DNA of 64,000 nucleotides from Pseudomonas sp. p1(2021b) (GTDB lineage Bacteria; Pseudomonadota; Gammaproteobacteria; Pseudomonadales; Pseudomonadaceae): NCBI RefSeq assembly GCF_020151015.1, contig NZ_CP083746.1, positions 1,145,001 to 1,209,000 of the forward strand, read 5' to 3'. Shown piece by piece: positions 48,468 to 58,760 of this stretch (position 1 is its first letter; each line of letters starts with the position of its first letter). The notes under the pieces were generated by a model. It saw only the letters and a program-made list of their open reading frames with translations, ran no database searches and was not told where the DNA came from. The position numbers and the translations under genes were made by a program.

Positions 48468-49784
48468 TCAAGTCCCCCGACTCACCCGCCAAACCACATT
48501 CCCCACATCATCCGCCACCAAAACCCCGCCACGCCCATCATTGACCACGCCCACAGGCCTCCCCATCGCCTTCCCCTCACCATTCACAAACCCCGTCAGC
48601 ACATCCACCGGCTTCCCGGCAGGCCTCCCCTCATCACTGAACGGCACGAAAATCACCTTGTACCCACTGTGCGGCTTGCGATTCCAAGACCCATGCTGCC
48701 CTACGAACGCCCCCTGTTCGAACGGTGCCGGTAACACCCCCGGCTGGGCGAACTCAAGCCCAAGCGATGCCGTGTGCGGCCCCACCGCATAATCCGGCAC
48801 GATCGCCTGCGCCACTTTCGCCGGATCCTGCGGCTCGACCCGCAAATCCACATGTTGGCCGTAGTAGCTGTATGGCCAACCGTAGAACCCCCCATCCTTG
48901 ACCGAGGTGATGTAGTCCGGCACCAGATCGCTACCGATCTCGTCACGCTCGTTGACGGCCGTCCACAGCACGCCTGTACGCGGCTCCCACGCCAACCCGT
49001 TGGGGTTGCGCAGGCCCGAGGCGAAGATCCGATGTTCGCCATTGGCTGGGTCCACCTCCCAGATCGCTGCCCGGCCCTGTTCCTTGTCCAGCCCGTTCTC
49101 GCCCACGTTGCTGTTGGAGCCGACCGTGACATACAGCTTCTTGCCGTCGCGACTGGCGATCACGTTCTTGGTCCAATGGTGATTCAGCGGCCCCCCAGGC
49201 AGGTCCACCACCGTGCGGCCTTCCTGGCGCAGTTGCATGGCGCCCGGCTCATAGTGAAAACGCAGCAGCCGGTCGGTATCGGCGACATACAGGTCCTTGC
49301 CCACCAATGCCATGCCGAACGGTGAGTTGAGCCCTTCGATGAAGGTCGTACGAATCTCCGCGACGCCATCGTGGTCGGCATCGCGCAGCAAGGTGATGCG
49401 ATTGGCGCTGGGCACGCCTGCGCCGGCGCGCTCCATGACCTTGCGCATCACCCAGCCGCGAATCCCCTTGCCATCCTCGGGCTTGGCTGGGGCATTGGTT
49501 TCCGCCACCAGCACATCTCCGTTGGGCAACACATGCAGCCAGCGCGGGTGGTCGAGGTTGCTGGCGAAGGCAACCACCTGTGTACCGGTGGCCGACTTCG
49601 GCCTGGCGCCCTCCGGCCAGCCGGTGACCGGCGCGATATGGATGGTGGGGAGCAGCGTCTCTCGCGGCTCCGGCAGCTGCGGCGAAGGGCCGCTGCCGTC
49701 GCTGACGTCCAGGCGAGCGGACTCGCCGCAGGCACCGAGGCTGAAGATCAGGGCCAGTAGTATCGAAGTTCGCATCCTGTCCAT
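48468..49784 (-). CDS. PQQ-dependent sugar dehydrogenase-like (sorbosone dehydrogenase family) lipoprotein
   Basis: A 438-residue exported beta-propeller. The lipobox is SLGAC near residue 16. Propeller motifs typical of soluble PQQ sugar or L-sorbosone dehydrogenases are seen: LDHPRWLHVLPNGDVLVAET, GPLNHHWTKNVIASRDGKKLYVTVGSNSN, FASGLRNPNGLAWEP, GFYGWPYSYYGQHVD and the end GRGGVLVADDVGNVVWRV. The start ATG giving MDRMRTSILLAL has GAGGA 8 nt upstream and is preferred over the ATG five codons earlier. The substrate is not predictable. It is divergent from the toxin-like gene. Confidence 0.85.
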   Translation of the reverse strand: MDRMRTSILLALIFSLGACGESARLDVSDGSGPSPQLPEPRETLLPTIHIAPVTGWPEGARPKSATGTQVVAFASNLDHPRWLHVLPNGDVLVAETNAPAKPEDGKGIRGWVMRKVMERAGAGVPSANRITLLRDADHDGVAEIRTTFIEGLNSPFGMALVGKDLYVADTDRLLRFHYEPGAMQLRQEGRTVVDLPGGPLNHHWTKNVIASRDGKKLYVTVGSNSNVGENGLDKEQGRAAIWEVDPANGEHRIFASGLRNPNGLAWEPRTGVLWTAVNERDEIGSDLVPDYITSVKDGGFYGWPYSYYGQHVDLRVEPQDPAKVAQAIVPDYAVGPHTASLGLEFAQPGVLPAPFEQGAFVGQHGSWNRKPHSGYKVIFVPFSDEGRPAGKPVDVLTGFVNGEGKAMGRPVGVVNDGRGGVLVADDVGNVVWRVSRGT

Positions 49785-49895
49785 GACCGGAGTCCTCATC
49801 GGAGTGTGTGAGAGTTGAGAGTCGGATGCGTTCGAGTAGGTTCATTCGCGGCGTGCAGACCTATCTACCACCGGGGCGACGGGGCATTGGCAACC

Positions 49896-52472
49896 ATGGC
49901 AGGCCCTAGACCAGCCTGGACCTATCCTATGCTCGACCTCCAACACATAGTGCTGCACAACCTCAAGGTGCTCGGTACCGGGCGCGCGTTGACACAACTG
50001 ACGGACGACTTCCTGGCGCATTTTCCCGACCCCTATCGGCTCGCCCAGCGTCACGCTAGGCAGATTTTGCGGCGCCACACCGGCAAGGACTGGGACCCGG
50101 ATCTGGTCTGGTGGCACCAGTTCACCGATGCGGCCTCCAGCAGCCGGAGTTTCACCGGCTGGGCGCACAACCAGCGCCCGATCAAGTCCTTGCGTTTCAC
50201 CGAGCTGATGATCGAGCGCTTCTCTGTAGGCTTCCAGGACGCCACGGACGAATTGGACCTTTACGGTGGCTTCTATTGCCAGGGGGCCTATGCGCAGCGG
50301 TTCGACGAACGTAACGAGGTCCCTATGCTGGCCCGGGAGGTTCAGAAGGATTTCTGGAAACTGGATTTCGCCCAGGTGGTACAGGACGAAGTGGAGGCGT
50401 TCTGGAGAACGCGTGCCGACGACTTCAGGGTACTGGCCAAGGTCAGCCTGTTGGCCCAGTGCAAGCAGGCCGAGCGGGACGGGAGGCTCACGGCGCAGGA
50501 TGCCAGGCAGATTCGCGCCCTCGTCTCGAGTGTGCTCGCGTCCTCGGCGCCTATTCCGACGCTGGAGCTGCTGCGCACGGTGACGGAAGAAGGGGAAACC
50601 ACGCTCAGTGTCTATCGCCCGAGTGTGGGCAGGGCTTGCCTGTATATCCTGCGCCCAGCCGATGGGCGCGTGTGGCTGTACATGCCGTATGACGAGCAGG
50701 CCTTGCGCGGGTTCGCCTCGGAGCTGGCCATGGCGCGCTGGTTGCGTAGCTGGGCGGCCACGACCGAAGGCATGCAGCGGCTCAGGAGCGCGGCGATCGC
50801 TGACGCGCACCTGGGCGATGGGCCTGAAGCGACTGAGGATGCCCTGCGCCAGCTGGCCGACAGCTCCAGCGATGCCGCGGCCTTGCAGTTGCTCCGGCAA
50901 TCCAGCACAGCGGGCAGTCGCAAGCTGTTCACCCAGCTGCAGGAGGATGCCAGGAGCGACATGCGCCGCAACGCCGGGTTGATGGTCGATAACCAGCAAT
51001 TGCGCAAGGCCATGCTCACCGGTTATCTGGCCGCCTTCATCAAGGTCAGCGCCTTGCTGGTGCCCTTGTCGCCCGGTATCAGCCTGGCATTGCTGGCGGC
51101 GTCGGTGACCAAGGTCTGGCTGGATGTGGATGCTGCAACCCATGCACGCAGCCGTACGGCACGGCAGGATGCCCTGCGCGGCGCCATCATCGATTCGATC
51201 TTCGCCGCGTTGAACATGATCGAGCTCGGCTTCGGTGCCAGCTATGCCACCCTGGCCTATCGCGCGGCATTTCATGAAACGGGCGTATCGCTGGCTGACT
51301 GGCAACCGCTTGCCGAGCCTCAAGGTTGGCTGCAAGACCAGCAAGCCAACGAAATCCTGTATGGCCTGCCACAAGGCCGCCAGATGTTGCGCGGCATCCA
51401 CTTGGGCCCCAAGGGCGAGAGTTGGATCGAACTGCAAGGCCTGCCGTATCGCGTGCGCTACAGCACCGAGCTGAACACTTGGCTCATCGTGCCCCCCGAC
51501 AACCCCTTCGCCTTCGCGCCGATACGCCCCGTGCGTCTGAATGAAGCGGGCGAATGGGAGTTGCTGGGCCCGCCGCGCCTCGCGGGAGGCGCGCCAGGGG
51601 ATGGGCTTGCCCAGCAGTCGTCGGCCTTTTGGGATGAGTACATGCTCACCGATGAGCAGCGCAGCGAGTTTCTGTCCGACACCGCCATGGCCCGCCAGGA
51701 AAGCCTGTTCGAGCAGCTCGACATCCCCGAGCTGGCGAGCGATGCCGAGCCGTTGGTGGACGATGAAGGGTTCGACTATATCGACCACCATGGCGCCTCC
51801 ACCTACACCTACAAGCATGATGGCCGCTTCAAGAATCACCTGATCGATACCTACACCATGGATGACTCCATCAATGATTACCTGCGTCAGGGGGTGCGCA
51901 ACTTCAGCTATGGAGACGAAGCCAGCTATCTCGACAAACTGGCCGACTCCCTGGAGCGACTGCCTGCCGATGCCGAGGTTCCGTTGTATCGAGGGGGGTG
52001 CGGCGAGCGCGGTACCAGTGGCGTGCACTTTCGCAGCGGGCGTTTCAGCGAAGGGGATATTCTGGTCAACACCGACCTGACGTCCTTTACCGAAAACCCC
52101 TACATCATTCGTAAGTTCTCGGCCGATCCGGACAAGCTTTCGAGTCGCGGCCTGGAGGGCGTTTTCGACGACACCTCTGTAGTGTTCGAACTGCCAGCCG
52201 GTCGCTACCGCAGCGGCAGGCAGATCGCGCCGCTCTCTGCCCATGGCTATGAAGTCGAGACGCTGTTCCTGCCGGGAACGTATTTCCAGATCGACGAAGT
52301 CTCTGAAATCGTCGGTGTCGACTATCGGTTCGTCAAGGTCAGACTCAGGCAGGTAAGCAAGCCTCAAGGCGGCCCGGTATACGACCTGCGTAGCGGTGAC
52401 CCGTTCGACAGAGGCGCCTATCTCGAACGGCTGGGAGCGCCACATCTGGTAGAGCGTTTCTTCGGGCCATGA
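49896..52472 (+). CDS. large toxin-like protein: DUF6543-type N-terminus and C-terminal ADP-ribosyltransferase-like domain
   Basis: About 858 residues, no signal peptide. Residues about 40-290 resemble the N-terminal domain of 'dermonecrotic toxin' (DUF6543) proteins of Pseudomonas (WWHQFTDAASSSRSFTGWAH, SLRFTELMIERF). Hydrophobic segments at about 374-409 and 431-458 could insert in a membrane. After a linker, the last 200 residues show an R-S-E class ADP-ribosyltransferase layout: R699 (PLYRGG), T-S-F-T at 729-732 (DLTSFTENP) and E786-x-E788 (GYEVETLFLPGTYFQI). A putative NAD-dependent toxin acting on host or rival cells is inferred. No immunity gene flanks it: a riboswitch follows within 70 nt and a divergent dehydrogenase precedes. 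Start uncertain (ATG 49896 or 49929; TTG 49815 also in frame). Confidence 0.75.
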   Translation: MAGPRPAWTYPMLDLQHIVLHNLKVLGTGRALTQLTDDFLAHFPDPYRLAQRHARQILRRHTGKDWDPDLVWWHQFTDAASSSRSFTGWAHNQRPIKSLRFTELMIERFSVGFQDATDELDLYGGFYCQGAYAQRFDERNEVPMLAREVQKDFWKLDFAQVVQDEVEAFWRTRADDFRVLAKVSLLAQCKQAERDGRLTAQDARQIRALVSSVLASSAPIPTLELLRTVTEEGETTLSVYRPSVGRACLYILRPADGRVWLYMPYDEQALRGFASELAMARWLRSWAATTEGMQRLRSAAIADAHLGDGPEATEDALRQLADSSSDAAALQLLRQSSTAGSRKLFTQLQEDARSDMRRNAGLMVDNQQLRKAMLTGYLAAFIKVSALLVPLSPGISLALLAASVTKVWLDVDAATHARSRTARQDALRGAIIDSIFAALNMIELGFGASYATLAYRAAFHETGVSLADWQPLAEPQGWLQDQQANEILYGLPQGRQMLRGIHLGPKGESWIELQGLPYRVRYSTELNTWLIVPPDNPFAFAPIRPVRLNEAGEWELLGPPRLAGGAPGDGLAQQSSAFWDEYMLTDEQRSEFLSDTAMARQESLFEQLDIPELASDAEPLVDDEGFDYIDHHGASTYTYKHDGRFKNHLIDTYTMDDSINDYLRQGVRNFSYGDEASYLDKLADSLERLPADAEVPLYRGGCGERGTSGVHFRSGRFSEGDILVNTDLTSFTENPYIIRKFSADPDKLSSRGLEGVFDDTSVVFELPAGRYRSGRQIAPLSAHGYEVETLFLPGTYFQIDEVSEIVGVDYRFVKVRLRQVSKPQGGPVYDLRSGDPFDRGAYLERLGAPHLVERFFGP

Positions 52473-52540
52473 TTGGGGTATCGGGGCCTCGCTTCATTTG
52501 ACGCTCCCGATCCAACCCTCTAACCTTCGCGACGTGTTTC

Positions 52541-52735
52541 AGGTGCCCTGCCAGCCAACGCTGGGCAGGGTGAAACTGGGAAGCCGGTGGGCGCCAGCGA
52601 AGGCGCGATCCCGGCGCTGCCCCCGCAACGGTAGGTGAGTCAAAGGCCGCGCAGGGCCACTGGGGACATGCCCCGGGAAGGCGCGCGGTACAGGGGCCCA
52701 AGGCCTCGCTCACGAGCCCGGAGACCGGCCTGTCA
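52541..52735 (+). promoter_or_regulatory. cobalamin riboswitch
   Basis: The order AGGTGCCCTGCC, GGAAGCCGGTG, CTGCCCCCGCAACGGTA, the B12 box GCCACTG (52656-52662) and AGCCCGGAGACCGGCC follows the adenosylcobalamin riboswitch core. It lies in the leader of cobO and should repress the whole cob operon when B12 is plentiful. A GC-rich hairpin-prone stretch (52763-52800) before cobO is the probable expression platform. Outer limits are approximate. Confidence 0.95.
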
Positions 52736-52867
52736 CTGCCAACGGCATCACGGAGGGTGATGCGCGGTGCACCGTGGCGCGTCTGCCACGGCTCCTGCGC
52801 GTTCTCCGGCTGCCTGCCTATCGACCTGTCGTCGCCCGTGCGCGGTGACAGCCTGCGGAGAACCCTG

Positions 52868-53479
52868 ATGAGCGATTCCACCGAGCGCGACGAACGTCAC
52901 CTGGCGCGCATGCAGCGCAAGAAGGCGATCATCGACGAACGTATCGCCAATGCCCCCAACGAATGTGGCCTGCTGCTGGTGCTCACCGGCAACGGCAAGG
53001 GCAAGAGCAGCTCGGCCTTCGGCATGCTCGCCCGCGCATTGGGCCACGGCATGCAGTGTGGCGTGGTGCAGTTCATCAAAGGGCGCAACAGCACCGGCGA
53101 AGAGCTGTTCTTCCGCCGCTTCCCCGAACAGGTGCGCTACCACGTGATGGGCGAGGGCTTTACCTGGGAAACCCAGGATCGCCAGCGCGACATCGCCGCC
53201 GCCGAAGCCGCCTGGGCGGTTTCGCGCCAGATGCTGCAGGACCCTTCGCTGCAGTTCGTGGTGCTCGATGAACTGAACATCGCCCTCAAGCACGGTTATC
53301 TTGACCTCGACCAGGTACTGGCCGATATCCAGGCGCGCCCGCCGATGCAACACGTGATCGTCACCGGCCGTGCCGCCAAGCCGGAGATGATCGAGCTGGC
53401 CGACACCGTCACCGAAATGGGCATGGTCAAGCATGCCTTCCAGGCCGGAATCCGCGCCCAGAAGGGCGTGGAGCTATGA
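52868..53479 (+). CDS. cobO: cob(I)yrinic acid a,c-diamide adenosyltransferase
   Basis: CobO/BtuR, 203 residues, adds the adenosyl group from ATP to Co(I) corrinoids. The P-loop GNGKGKSSSAFG is near residue 43 and VVLDELNIALKHGYLD near 138. The ATG after CGGAGAACCCTG is used. It is the first gene under the riboswitch; its stop overlaps cobB (ATGA). Confidence 0.96.
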   Translation: MSDSTERDERHLARMQRKKAIIDERIANAPNECGLLLVLTGNGKGKSSSAFGMLARALGHGMQCGVVQFIKGRNSTGEELFFRRFPEQVRYHVMGEGFTWETQDRQRDIAAAEAAWAVSRQMLQDPSLQFVVLDELNIALKHGYLDLDQVLADIQARPPMQHVIVTGRAAKPEMIELADTVTEMGMVKHAFQAGIRAQKGVEL

Positions 53480-54771
53480 ACCAGGTCCGGCACTGCCCGG
53501 CGGTGCTGATCGCGGCACCCGCGTCAGGCCAAGGCAAGACCACGGTCACCGCCGCCCTGGCGCGCCTGCACCGCAACCTGGGCCGCAAGGTCCGGGTCTT
53601 CAAGTGCGGGCCGGACTTCCTCGACCCGATGATCCTCGAACGCGCCAGCGGCGCACCGGTGTACCAGCTCGACCTGTGGATGATCGGCGCCGAGGAAAGC
53701 CGGCGCCTGCTCTGGGAGGCGGCGGGCGAGGCCGACTTGATCCTGATCGAAGGGGTCATGGGGCTGTTCGATGGCACCCCGTCGAGCGCTGACCTGGCAC
53801 GTCATTTCGGCGTGCCGGTGCTGGCGGTGATCGATGGCACCGCCATGGCCCAGACCTTCGGCGCCCTGGCCCTGGGCCTGGCGCGCTACCAGCCCGACCT
53901 GCCCTTTGCCGGGGTGCTGGCCAACCGGGTCGGCAGCCTGCGCCACGCACAATTGCTCGAAGGCAGCCTGACCGAGGGCCTACGTTGGTACGGCGGTTTA
54001 TCCCGCGAGCGCGGCATCGAGCTGCCCAGCCGCCACCTGGGGCTGGTCCAGGCCAGCGAACTCAACGACCTGGACATGCGCCTGGATGCTGCCGCCGATG
54101 CCCTGGGTGCCAGCTGTGACGCCGCCTTGCCGCCACCGGTGGCGTTCGACGCACCTGTGCCTGCGGCCAGCGCCGCGACCTTGGCCGGCGTGCGTATCGG
54201 CGTCGCCCGGGACGAAGCCTTCGCCTTCACCTATGGGGCCAACCTCGACCTGCTGCGCCGGTTGGGGGCGCAACTGCTGTTCTTCTCACCGGTACATGAC
54301 CTTGAGCTGCCGCCGGTCGACAGCCTCTACCTGCCCGGCGGCTACCCGGAGTTGCACCACCGCGCCCTGGCCGGCAACGCGCCGATGCTGGAGGCGATCC
54401 GCGCCCACCACGCCCAGGGCAAACCCTTGTTGGCCGAATGCGGCGGCATGCTCTACCTGCTCGACGCCCTGACCGACGTGGCCGGCGAGCGGGCTGAGCT
54501 GCTCGGCCTGCTGCCGGGCGAGGCGGTGATGCAAAAGCGCCTGGCAGCCCTGGCCCTGCAAGCGGTGGAACTGCCCGAAGGCACCTTGCGTGGCCATACC
54601 TACCATCATTCGCTGACCACGACCACGCTCGAGCCGATCGCCCGTGGGCAAAGCCCCAACGGTGGGCGTGGCAACGAGGCGGTGTATCGCATCGGCCGCC
54701 TGACTGCGTCCTACGTGCACTTCTATTTCCCCTCCAACCCCGACGCGGCGGCGGCGCTGCTGCGACCATGA
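53476..54771 (+). CDS. cobB: cobyrinate a,c-diamide synthase
   Basis: CobB/CbiA, 431 residues, amidates the a and c side chains of cobyrinate using glutamine and ATP. The N-terminal nucleotide domain has APASGQGKTTVTAAL; the C-terminal glutaminase domain has its cysteine in LLAECGGMLYL. In aerobic-pathway organisms this enzyme uses hydrogenobyrinate. Overlaps both neighbours by 4 nt. Confidence 0.95.
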   Translation: MNQVRHCPAVLIAAPASGQGKTTVTAALARLHRNLGRKVRVFKCGPDFLDPMILERASGAPVYQLDLWMIGAEESRRLLWEAAGEADLILIEGVMGLFDGTPSSADLARHFGVPVLAVIDGTAMAQTFGALALGLARYQPDLPFAGVLANRVGSLRHAQLLEGSLTEGLRWYGGLSRERGIELPSRHLGLVQASELNDLDMRLDAAADALGASCDAALPPPVAFDAPVPAASAATLAGVRIGVARDEAFAFTYGANLDLLRRLGAQLLFFSPVHDLELPPVDSLYLPGGYPELHHRALAGNAPMLEAIRAHHAQGKPLLAECGGMLYLLDALTDVAGERAELLGLLPGEAVMQKRLAALALQAVELPEGTLRGHTYHHSLTTTTLEPIARGQSPNGGRGNEAVYRIGRLTASYVHFYFPSNPDAAAALLRP

Positions 54772-55418
54772 GCGAGCACGCCTTCTCCGATGCCGAGCGC
54801 GCTGCGGTCTACCGCGCCATCGGCGAGCGCCGCGACATGCGCCATTTCGCTGGCGGCGAGGTGGCGCCGGAGCTGCTCGCCCGCCTGCTGGCTGCAGCCC
54901 ACCAGGCCCCCAGCGTCGGCCTGATGCAGCCGTGGCGTTTCATCCGCATCAGCGAACGCACGTTGCGTGAGCGTATCCAGGCGCTGGTGGAACAGGAGCG
55001 CGAGCGTACCGCCCAAGCCTTGGGCCAGCGCTCCGATGAATTCATGAAGCTCAAAGTCGAAGGCATCCAGGACTGTGCCGAAGTGCTGGTGGCCGCGCTG
55101 ATGGATCACCGCGAAGCCCACATCTTCGGCCGGCGGACCTTGCCGGAAATGGACCTGGCGTCCCTGGCCTGCGCCATCCAGAACCTGTGGCTGGCGGCCC
55201 GCGCGGAAGGCCTGGGCATGGGTTGGGTGTCGTTGTTCGACCCCCAGGCCCTGGGCGAGCTGCTGGGCATGCCGGCGGGGGCCAAGCCGGTAGCGGTGCT
55301 ATGCCTGGGCCCGGTGGTGGAGTTCTACCCGGCACCGATGCTGGTGCTGGAGCAATGGGCGCAGGAGCGGCCCTTGAGTGAAATGCTCTTCGAGAACCAA
55401 TGGGGAGAACGGCGATGA
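54768..55418 (+). CDS. bluB: 5,6-dimethylbenzimidazole synthase
   Basis: BluB, 216 residues, is the flavin-destroying enzyme that turns FMNH2 and O2 into DMB, the lower ligand of B12. Nitroreductase-like fold: [29 protein letters not shown] and [13 protein letters not shown] are family hallmarks. Its presence means the cell can make its own DMB aerobically. Overlaps cobB and cobD by 4 nt. Confidence 0.95.
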   Translation: MSEHAFSDAERAAVYRAIGERRDMRHFAGGEVAPELLARLLAAAHQAPSVGLMQPWRFIRISERTLRERIQALVEQERERTAQALGQRSDEFMKLKVEGIQDCAEVLVAALMDHREAHIFGRRTLPEMDLASLACAIQNLWLAARAEGLGMGWVSLFDPQALGELLGMPAGAKPVAVLCLGPVVEFYPAPMLVLEQWAQERPLSEMLFENQWGERR

Positions 55419-56323
55419 GCGTGGCCTTGCTGACCGTGGCCGGGGTGGCCCTGGATGCCTTGCTGGGCGAGCCCAGGCGGTGGCACCCCCTGGTGGCCTT
55501 CGGCAACTTCGCCTCGCGCCTGGAACAGCGCCTCAATGCGGGCGGGCGGGGCTGGCGCAGCCATGGCGTCAGCGCCTGGTTCCTGGCTGTGGTGCCGCTG
55601 ACGTTGCTGGTGCTGATCCTCTCCTGGCTGCCGGGTATCGGCTGGCTGGTGGAGGTGCTGGCGCTGTATTGTGCCCTGGGCCTGCGCAGCCTGGGCGAGC
55701 ATGTGCTGCCTGTAGCCGAGGCCTTGCGCCGCGGTGACCTGGGCGAGGCACGCCGGCGCGTGGGTTACCTGGTCAGCCGCGAAACCCGCGAGCTGGACGA
55801 GCCCGCCGTGGCGCGCGCGGCCACCGAATCGGTGCTGGAAAACGGCAGCGACGCGGTGTTCGCCGCCCTGTTCTGGTTCGTCGTAGCCGGCGCTCCCGGG
55901 GTGGTGCTGTACCGCCTGAGCAATACCCTCGATGCCATGTGGGGCTATCGTAACGAACGGTTCGAGCGCTTCGGCTGGGCTGCGGCGCGTATCGACGATG
56001 GGCTCAATTATCTGCCTGCCCGATTGGTGGCACTGACCTACGCGCTGCTGGGCAAGACCCGCCTGGCCTTGGCCTGCTGGCGCAACCAGGCACCGCTGTG
56101 GGACAGCCCCAATGCAGGCCCGGTGATGGCCGCCGGTGCCGGCGCCTTGGGCGTAGCGCTGGGTGGCCCGGCGGTGTACCACGGCGAGCTGCACGAGCGC
56201 CCGCGCCTGGGCGAGGGGCCCATGGCCGATGCCGACGCCATCGAGCGTGGCTGGCGCCTGGTCCAGCGGGGTGTGTGGCTATGGCTGTTGCTGATCTGCC
56301 TGGGAGCCTACTGGAATGCTTGA
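55415..56323 (+). CDS. cobD: adenosylcobinamide-phosphate synthase
   Basis: CobD/CbiB, 302 residues, an integral membrane protein that attaches the aminopropanol arm to adenosylcobyrate. It opens [25 protein letters not shown] and contains [30 protein letters not shown] in pieces typical of the family. Four or more transmembrane helices are visible. The ATG overlaps the bluB stop; the cobC start overlaps its end by 8 nt. Confidence 0.94.
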   Translation: MSVALLTVAGVALDALLGEPRRWHPLVAFGNFASRLEQRLNAGGRGWRSHGVSAWFLAVVPLTLLVLILSWLPGIGWLVEVLALYCALGLRSLGEHVLPVAEALRRGDLGEARRRVGYLVSRETRELDEPAVARAATESVLENGSDAVFAALFWFVVAGAPGVVLYRLSNTLDAMWGYRNERFERFGWAAARIDDGLNYLPARLVALTYALLGKTRLALACWRNQAPLWDSPNAGPVMAAGAGALGVALGGPAVYHGELHERPRLGEGPMADADAIERGWRLVQRGVWLWLLLICLGAYWNA

Positions 56324-57308
56324 ACACGGTGGTCGCCTGCTGCGTGCAGTGCGCCGATACGGCATCGCCCGTGAACATTGGCTCGACCTGTCCAGCGGTA
56401 TCGCGCCCTGGCCCTATGCGATACCACCGATTCCGCTGGACGCCTGGGCGCGCCTGCCGGAGACCGACGACGGCCTGGAGCAGGCCGCACGCGGCTATTA
56501 CGGCGCGGCCGAACTGTTGCCGGTCGCCGGCTCCCAGGCCGCGATCCAGGCCTTGCCCTGCCTGCGCCCGGTAGGGCGGGTCGGTGTGCTCTGGCCGTGC
56601 TACGCCGAGCATCCCCATGCCTGGCGACGGGCAGGGCACTCATTGCTCGAACTGGACGAAGAGCAGGTCGAGCAGACGCTCGACCGCCTGGATGTGCTGG
56701 TGTTGGTCAACCCCAACAACCCCACAGGGCGGCGCATCGAGCGCGAGCGCCTGCTCGACTGGCATGCCCGCCTGGCGCAGCGTGGCGGCTGGCTGGTGGT
56801 CGACGAAGCCTTCATGGACAACACGCCCGCCCACAGCGTGGTCGGGTGCGCCACACGCCCCGGGCTGGTCGTACTGCGCTCGTTCGGCAAGTTCTTCGGC
56901 CTGGCCGGCGTGCGCCTGGGCTTCGTGATGGCTGAGCAGGCCCTGTTGCTGCGCCTGGCCGAGCTACTCGGGCCCTGGACCATCAGCGGGCCTACCCGGG
57001 TGCTGGGGCAGGCCTGTTTCAGCGATGGCGCGGCCCACGCCCTGCAGATCGCCCGCTGCGCACAGGCCAGCCAGCGCCTGGCTGCACTGCTGGCCGACGC
57101 GGGCCTTGTGCCCGTGGGCGGCTGCGATCTGTTCCAGTACGTGCGCACCGAGCGGGCCGCGCACCTGCAGGATTTTCTCGCCCGCCGCGGCATCCTCGTG
57201 CGCCTGTTCGAGCAGCCAGCGGCCGTGCGCCTGGGCCTGCCTGCCAACGCTGCAGATGAGCAGCGCCTGCGCCAGGCCCTGGCCGACTACCAGAAGGAAT
57301 CGGCATGA
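56316..57308 (+). CDS. cobC: threonine-phosphate decarboxylase (aminotransferase-like CobC)
   Basis: A 330-residue PLP enzyme of the class I/II aminotransferase fold that makes the aminopropanol phosphate for the B12 nucleotide loop. It has [11 protein letters not shown] at the N-terminus, [13 protein letters not shown], and the PLP lysine in [16 protein letters not shown]. The name CobC follows Pseudomonas usage; the enzyme equals CobD of Salmonella. Confidence 0.93.
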   Translation: MLEHGGRLLRAVRRYGIAREHWLDLSSGIAPWPYAIPPIPLDAWARLPETDDGLEQAARGYYGAAELLPVAGSQAAIQALPCLRPVGRVGVLWPCYAEHPHAWRRAGHSLLELDEEQVEQTLDRLDVLVLVNPNNPTGRRIERERLLDWHARLAQRGGWLVVDEAFMDNTPAHSVVGCATRPGLVVLRSFGKFFGLAGVRLGFVMAEQALLLRLAELLGPWTISGPTRVLGQACFSDGAAHALQIARCAQASQRLAALLADAGLVPVGGCDLFQYVRTERAAHLQDFLARRGILVRLFEQPAAVRLGLPANAADEQRLRQALADYQKESA

Positions 57309-58759
57309 CCACGCTCATGGTGCAAGGCACCACCTCCGATGCCGGCAAGAGTACGCTGGTCACCGCCCTGTGCCGCTGGCTGTTGCGCCAGGGCATCGGC
57401 GTGGTGCCGTTCAAGCCGCAGAACATGGCGCTCAACAGCGCGGTGACCGCCGACGGCGGCGAGATAGGCCGCGCCCAGGCGGTGCAGGCCCAGGCCTGCC
57501 GGCTGGCGCCGCACACCGACATGAACCCGGTGCTGCTCAAGCCCAACAGCGACACCGGGGCCCAGGTGATCGTCCATGGCCGTGCAGTGACCTGCATGAA
57601 TGCAGTGGCCTACCACGATTACAAAGCCATCGCCATGCAGGCCGTGCTGGCCTCCCACCAGCGCCTGAGCGCCGCCTACCCGGTGGTGATGGTCGAGGGC
57701 GCGGGCTCGCCGGCGGAGATCAACCTGCGCGCCGGCGATATCGCCAACATGGGCTTCGCCGAGGCGGTGGACTGCCCGGTGATCCTGGTGGCCGACATCA
57801 ACCGCGGTGGGGTCTTCGCCCACCTGGTCGGCACCCTCGAACTGCTGTCGCCGAGCGAGCAGGCCAGGGTGAAGGGCTTCGTCATCAACCGTTTCCGCGG
57901 CGACATCGCCTTGCTGCAACCAGGCCTGGACTGGCTGGAGCAACGCACCGGCAAACCCGTGCTGGGGGTGCTGCCCTACATCACCGACCTGCACTTGGAA
58001 GCCGAGGACGCCATCGATGTGCGCCAGTCCACCCAGCAAGGGCGCCTGCTCAAGGTGATCGTGCCGGTGCTGCCGCGCATCAGCAACCACACGGACTTCG
58101 ACCCGTTGCGCCTGCACCCGCAGGTCGATCTGCAGTTCATCGGCCCCGGCCAGCCGATTCCGCCGGCCGACCTGATCATCCTGCCGGGCTCCAAGAGCGT
58201 GCGCGGCGACCTGGCGCAACTGCGCGAACGTGGCTGGGACGCCGCCATCGCCCGTCACCTGCGCTACGGCGGCAAGCTGATCGGCATCTGCGGTGGCCTG
58301 CAGATGCTCGGCCAGCAGGTGCACGACCCGCTCGGCCTGGAAGGCGCCGCCGGCTCCAGCCCAGGGCTGGGGCTGCTGGACTACGTCACCGTGCTGGAGG
58401 CCGAGAAGCAGTTGCGTAACGTCTGCGGCACCTTGGGCCTGGAGCGGGCCACGGTCAGTGGCTATGAGATCCACGCCGGCGTCACCCGTGGCCCGGCGCT
58501 GGAATGCCCGGCGGTTCAGCTGAGCGATGGCCGCTGCGATGGCGCAATCAGTGCCGACGGCCAGATCCTCGCCACCTACTTGCATGGCCTGTTCGAAGGC
58601 AGCCATTCCTGCGCCGCGCTGCTGCGCTGGGCCGGGTTGGAAGACGCCCAGGCCATCGACTACGAAGCCCTGCGCGAGCGGGATATCGAACGCCTGGCCG
58701 ACTTGGTGGAACGCCATCTGGACACCACGCGCCTGCGCGAACTGTGTGGAGTCGCCTGA
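57305..58759 (+). CDS. cobQ: cobyric acid synthase
   Basis: CobQ/CbiP, 484 residues, amidates side chains b, d, e and g of the corrin ring. The nucleotide-binding start is [25 protein letters not shown] is family-specific. The glutaminase domain has its cysteine in [11 protein letters not shown] and a conserved histidine in TYLHGLFE. Coupled to cobC upstream (ATGA). Confidence 0.96.
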   Translation: MTTLMVQGTTSDAGKSTLVTALCRWLLRQGIGVVPFKPQNMALNSAVTADGGEIGRAQAVQAQACRLAPHTDMNPVLLKPNSDTGAQVIVHGRAVTCMNAVAYHDYKAIAMQAVLASHQRLSAAYPVVMVEGAGSPAEINLRAGDIANMGFAEAVDCPVILVADINRGGVFAHLVGTLELLSPSEQARVKGFVINRFRGDIALLQPGLDWLEQRTGKPVLGVLPYITDLHLEAEDAIDVRQSTQQGRLLKVIVPVLPRISNHTDFDPLRLHPQVDLQFIGPGQPIPPADLIILPGSKSVRGDLAQLRERGWDAAIARHLRYGGKLIGICGGLQMLGQQVHDPLGLEGAAGSSPGLGLLDYVTVLEAEKQLRNVCGTLGLERATVSGYEIHAGVTRGPALECPAVQLSDGRCDGAISADGQILATYLHGLFEGSHSCAALLRWAGLEDAQAIDYEALRERDIERLADLVERHLDTTRLRELCGVA

Positions 58760-58760
58760 C

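Noticed and set aside
49842..52445. 867-codon minus-strand ORF opposite the toxin-like gene
   Set aside because: The plus-strand product has coherent domains (DUF6543-like, ART-like). The antisense product is low in motif content and has no ribosome site.
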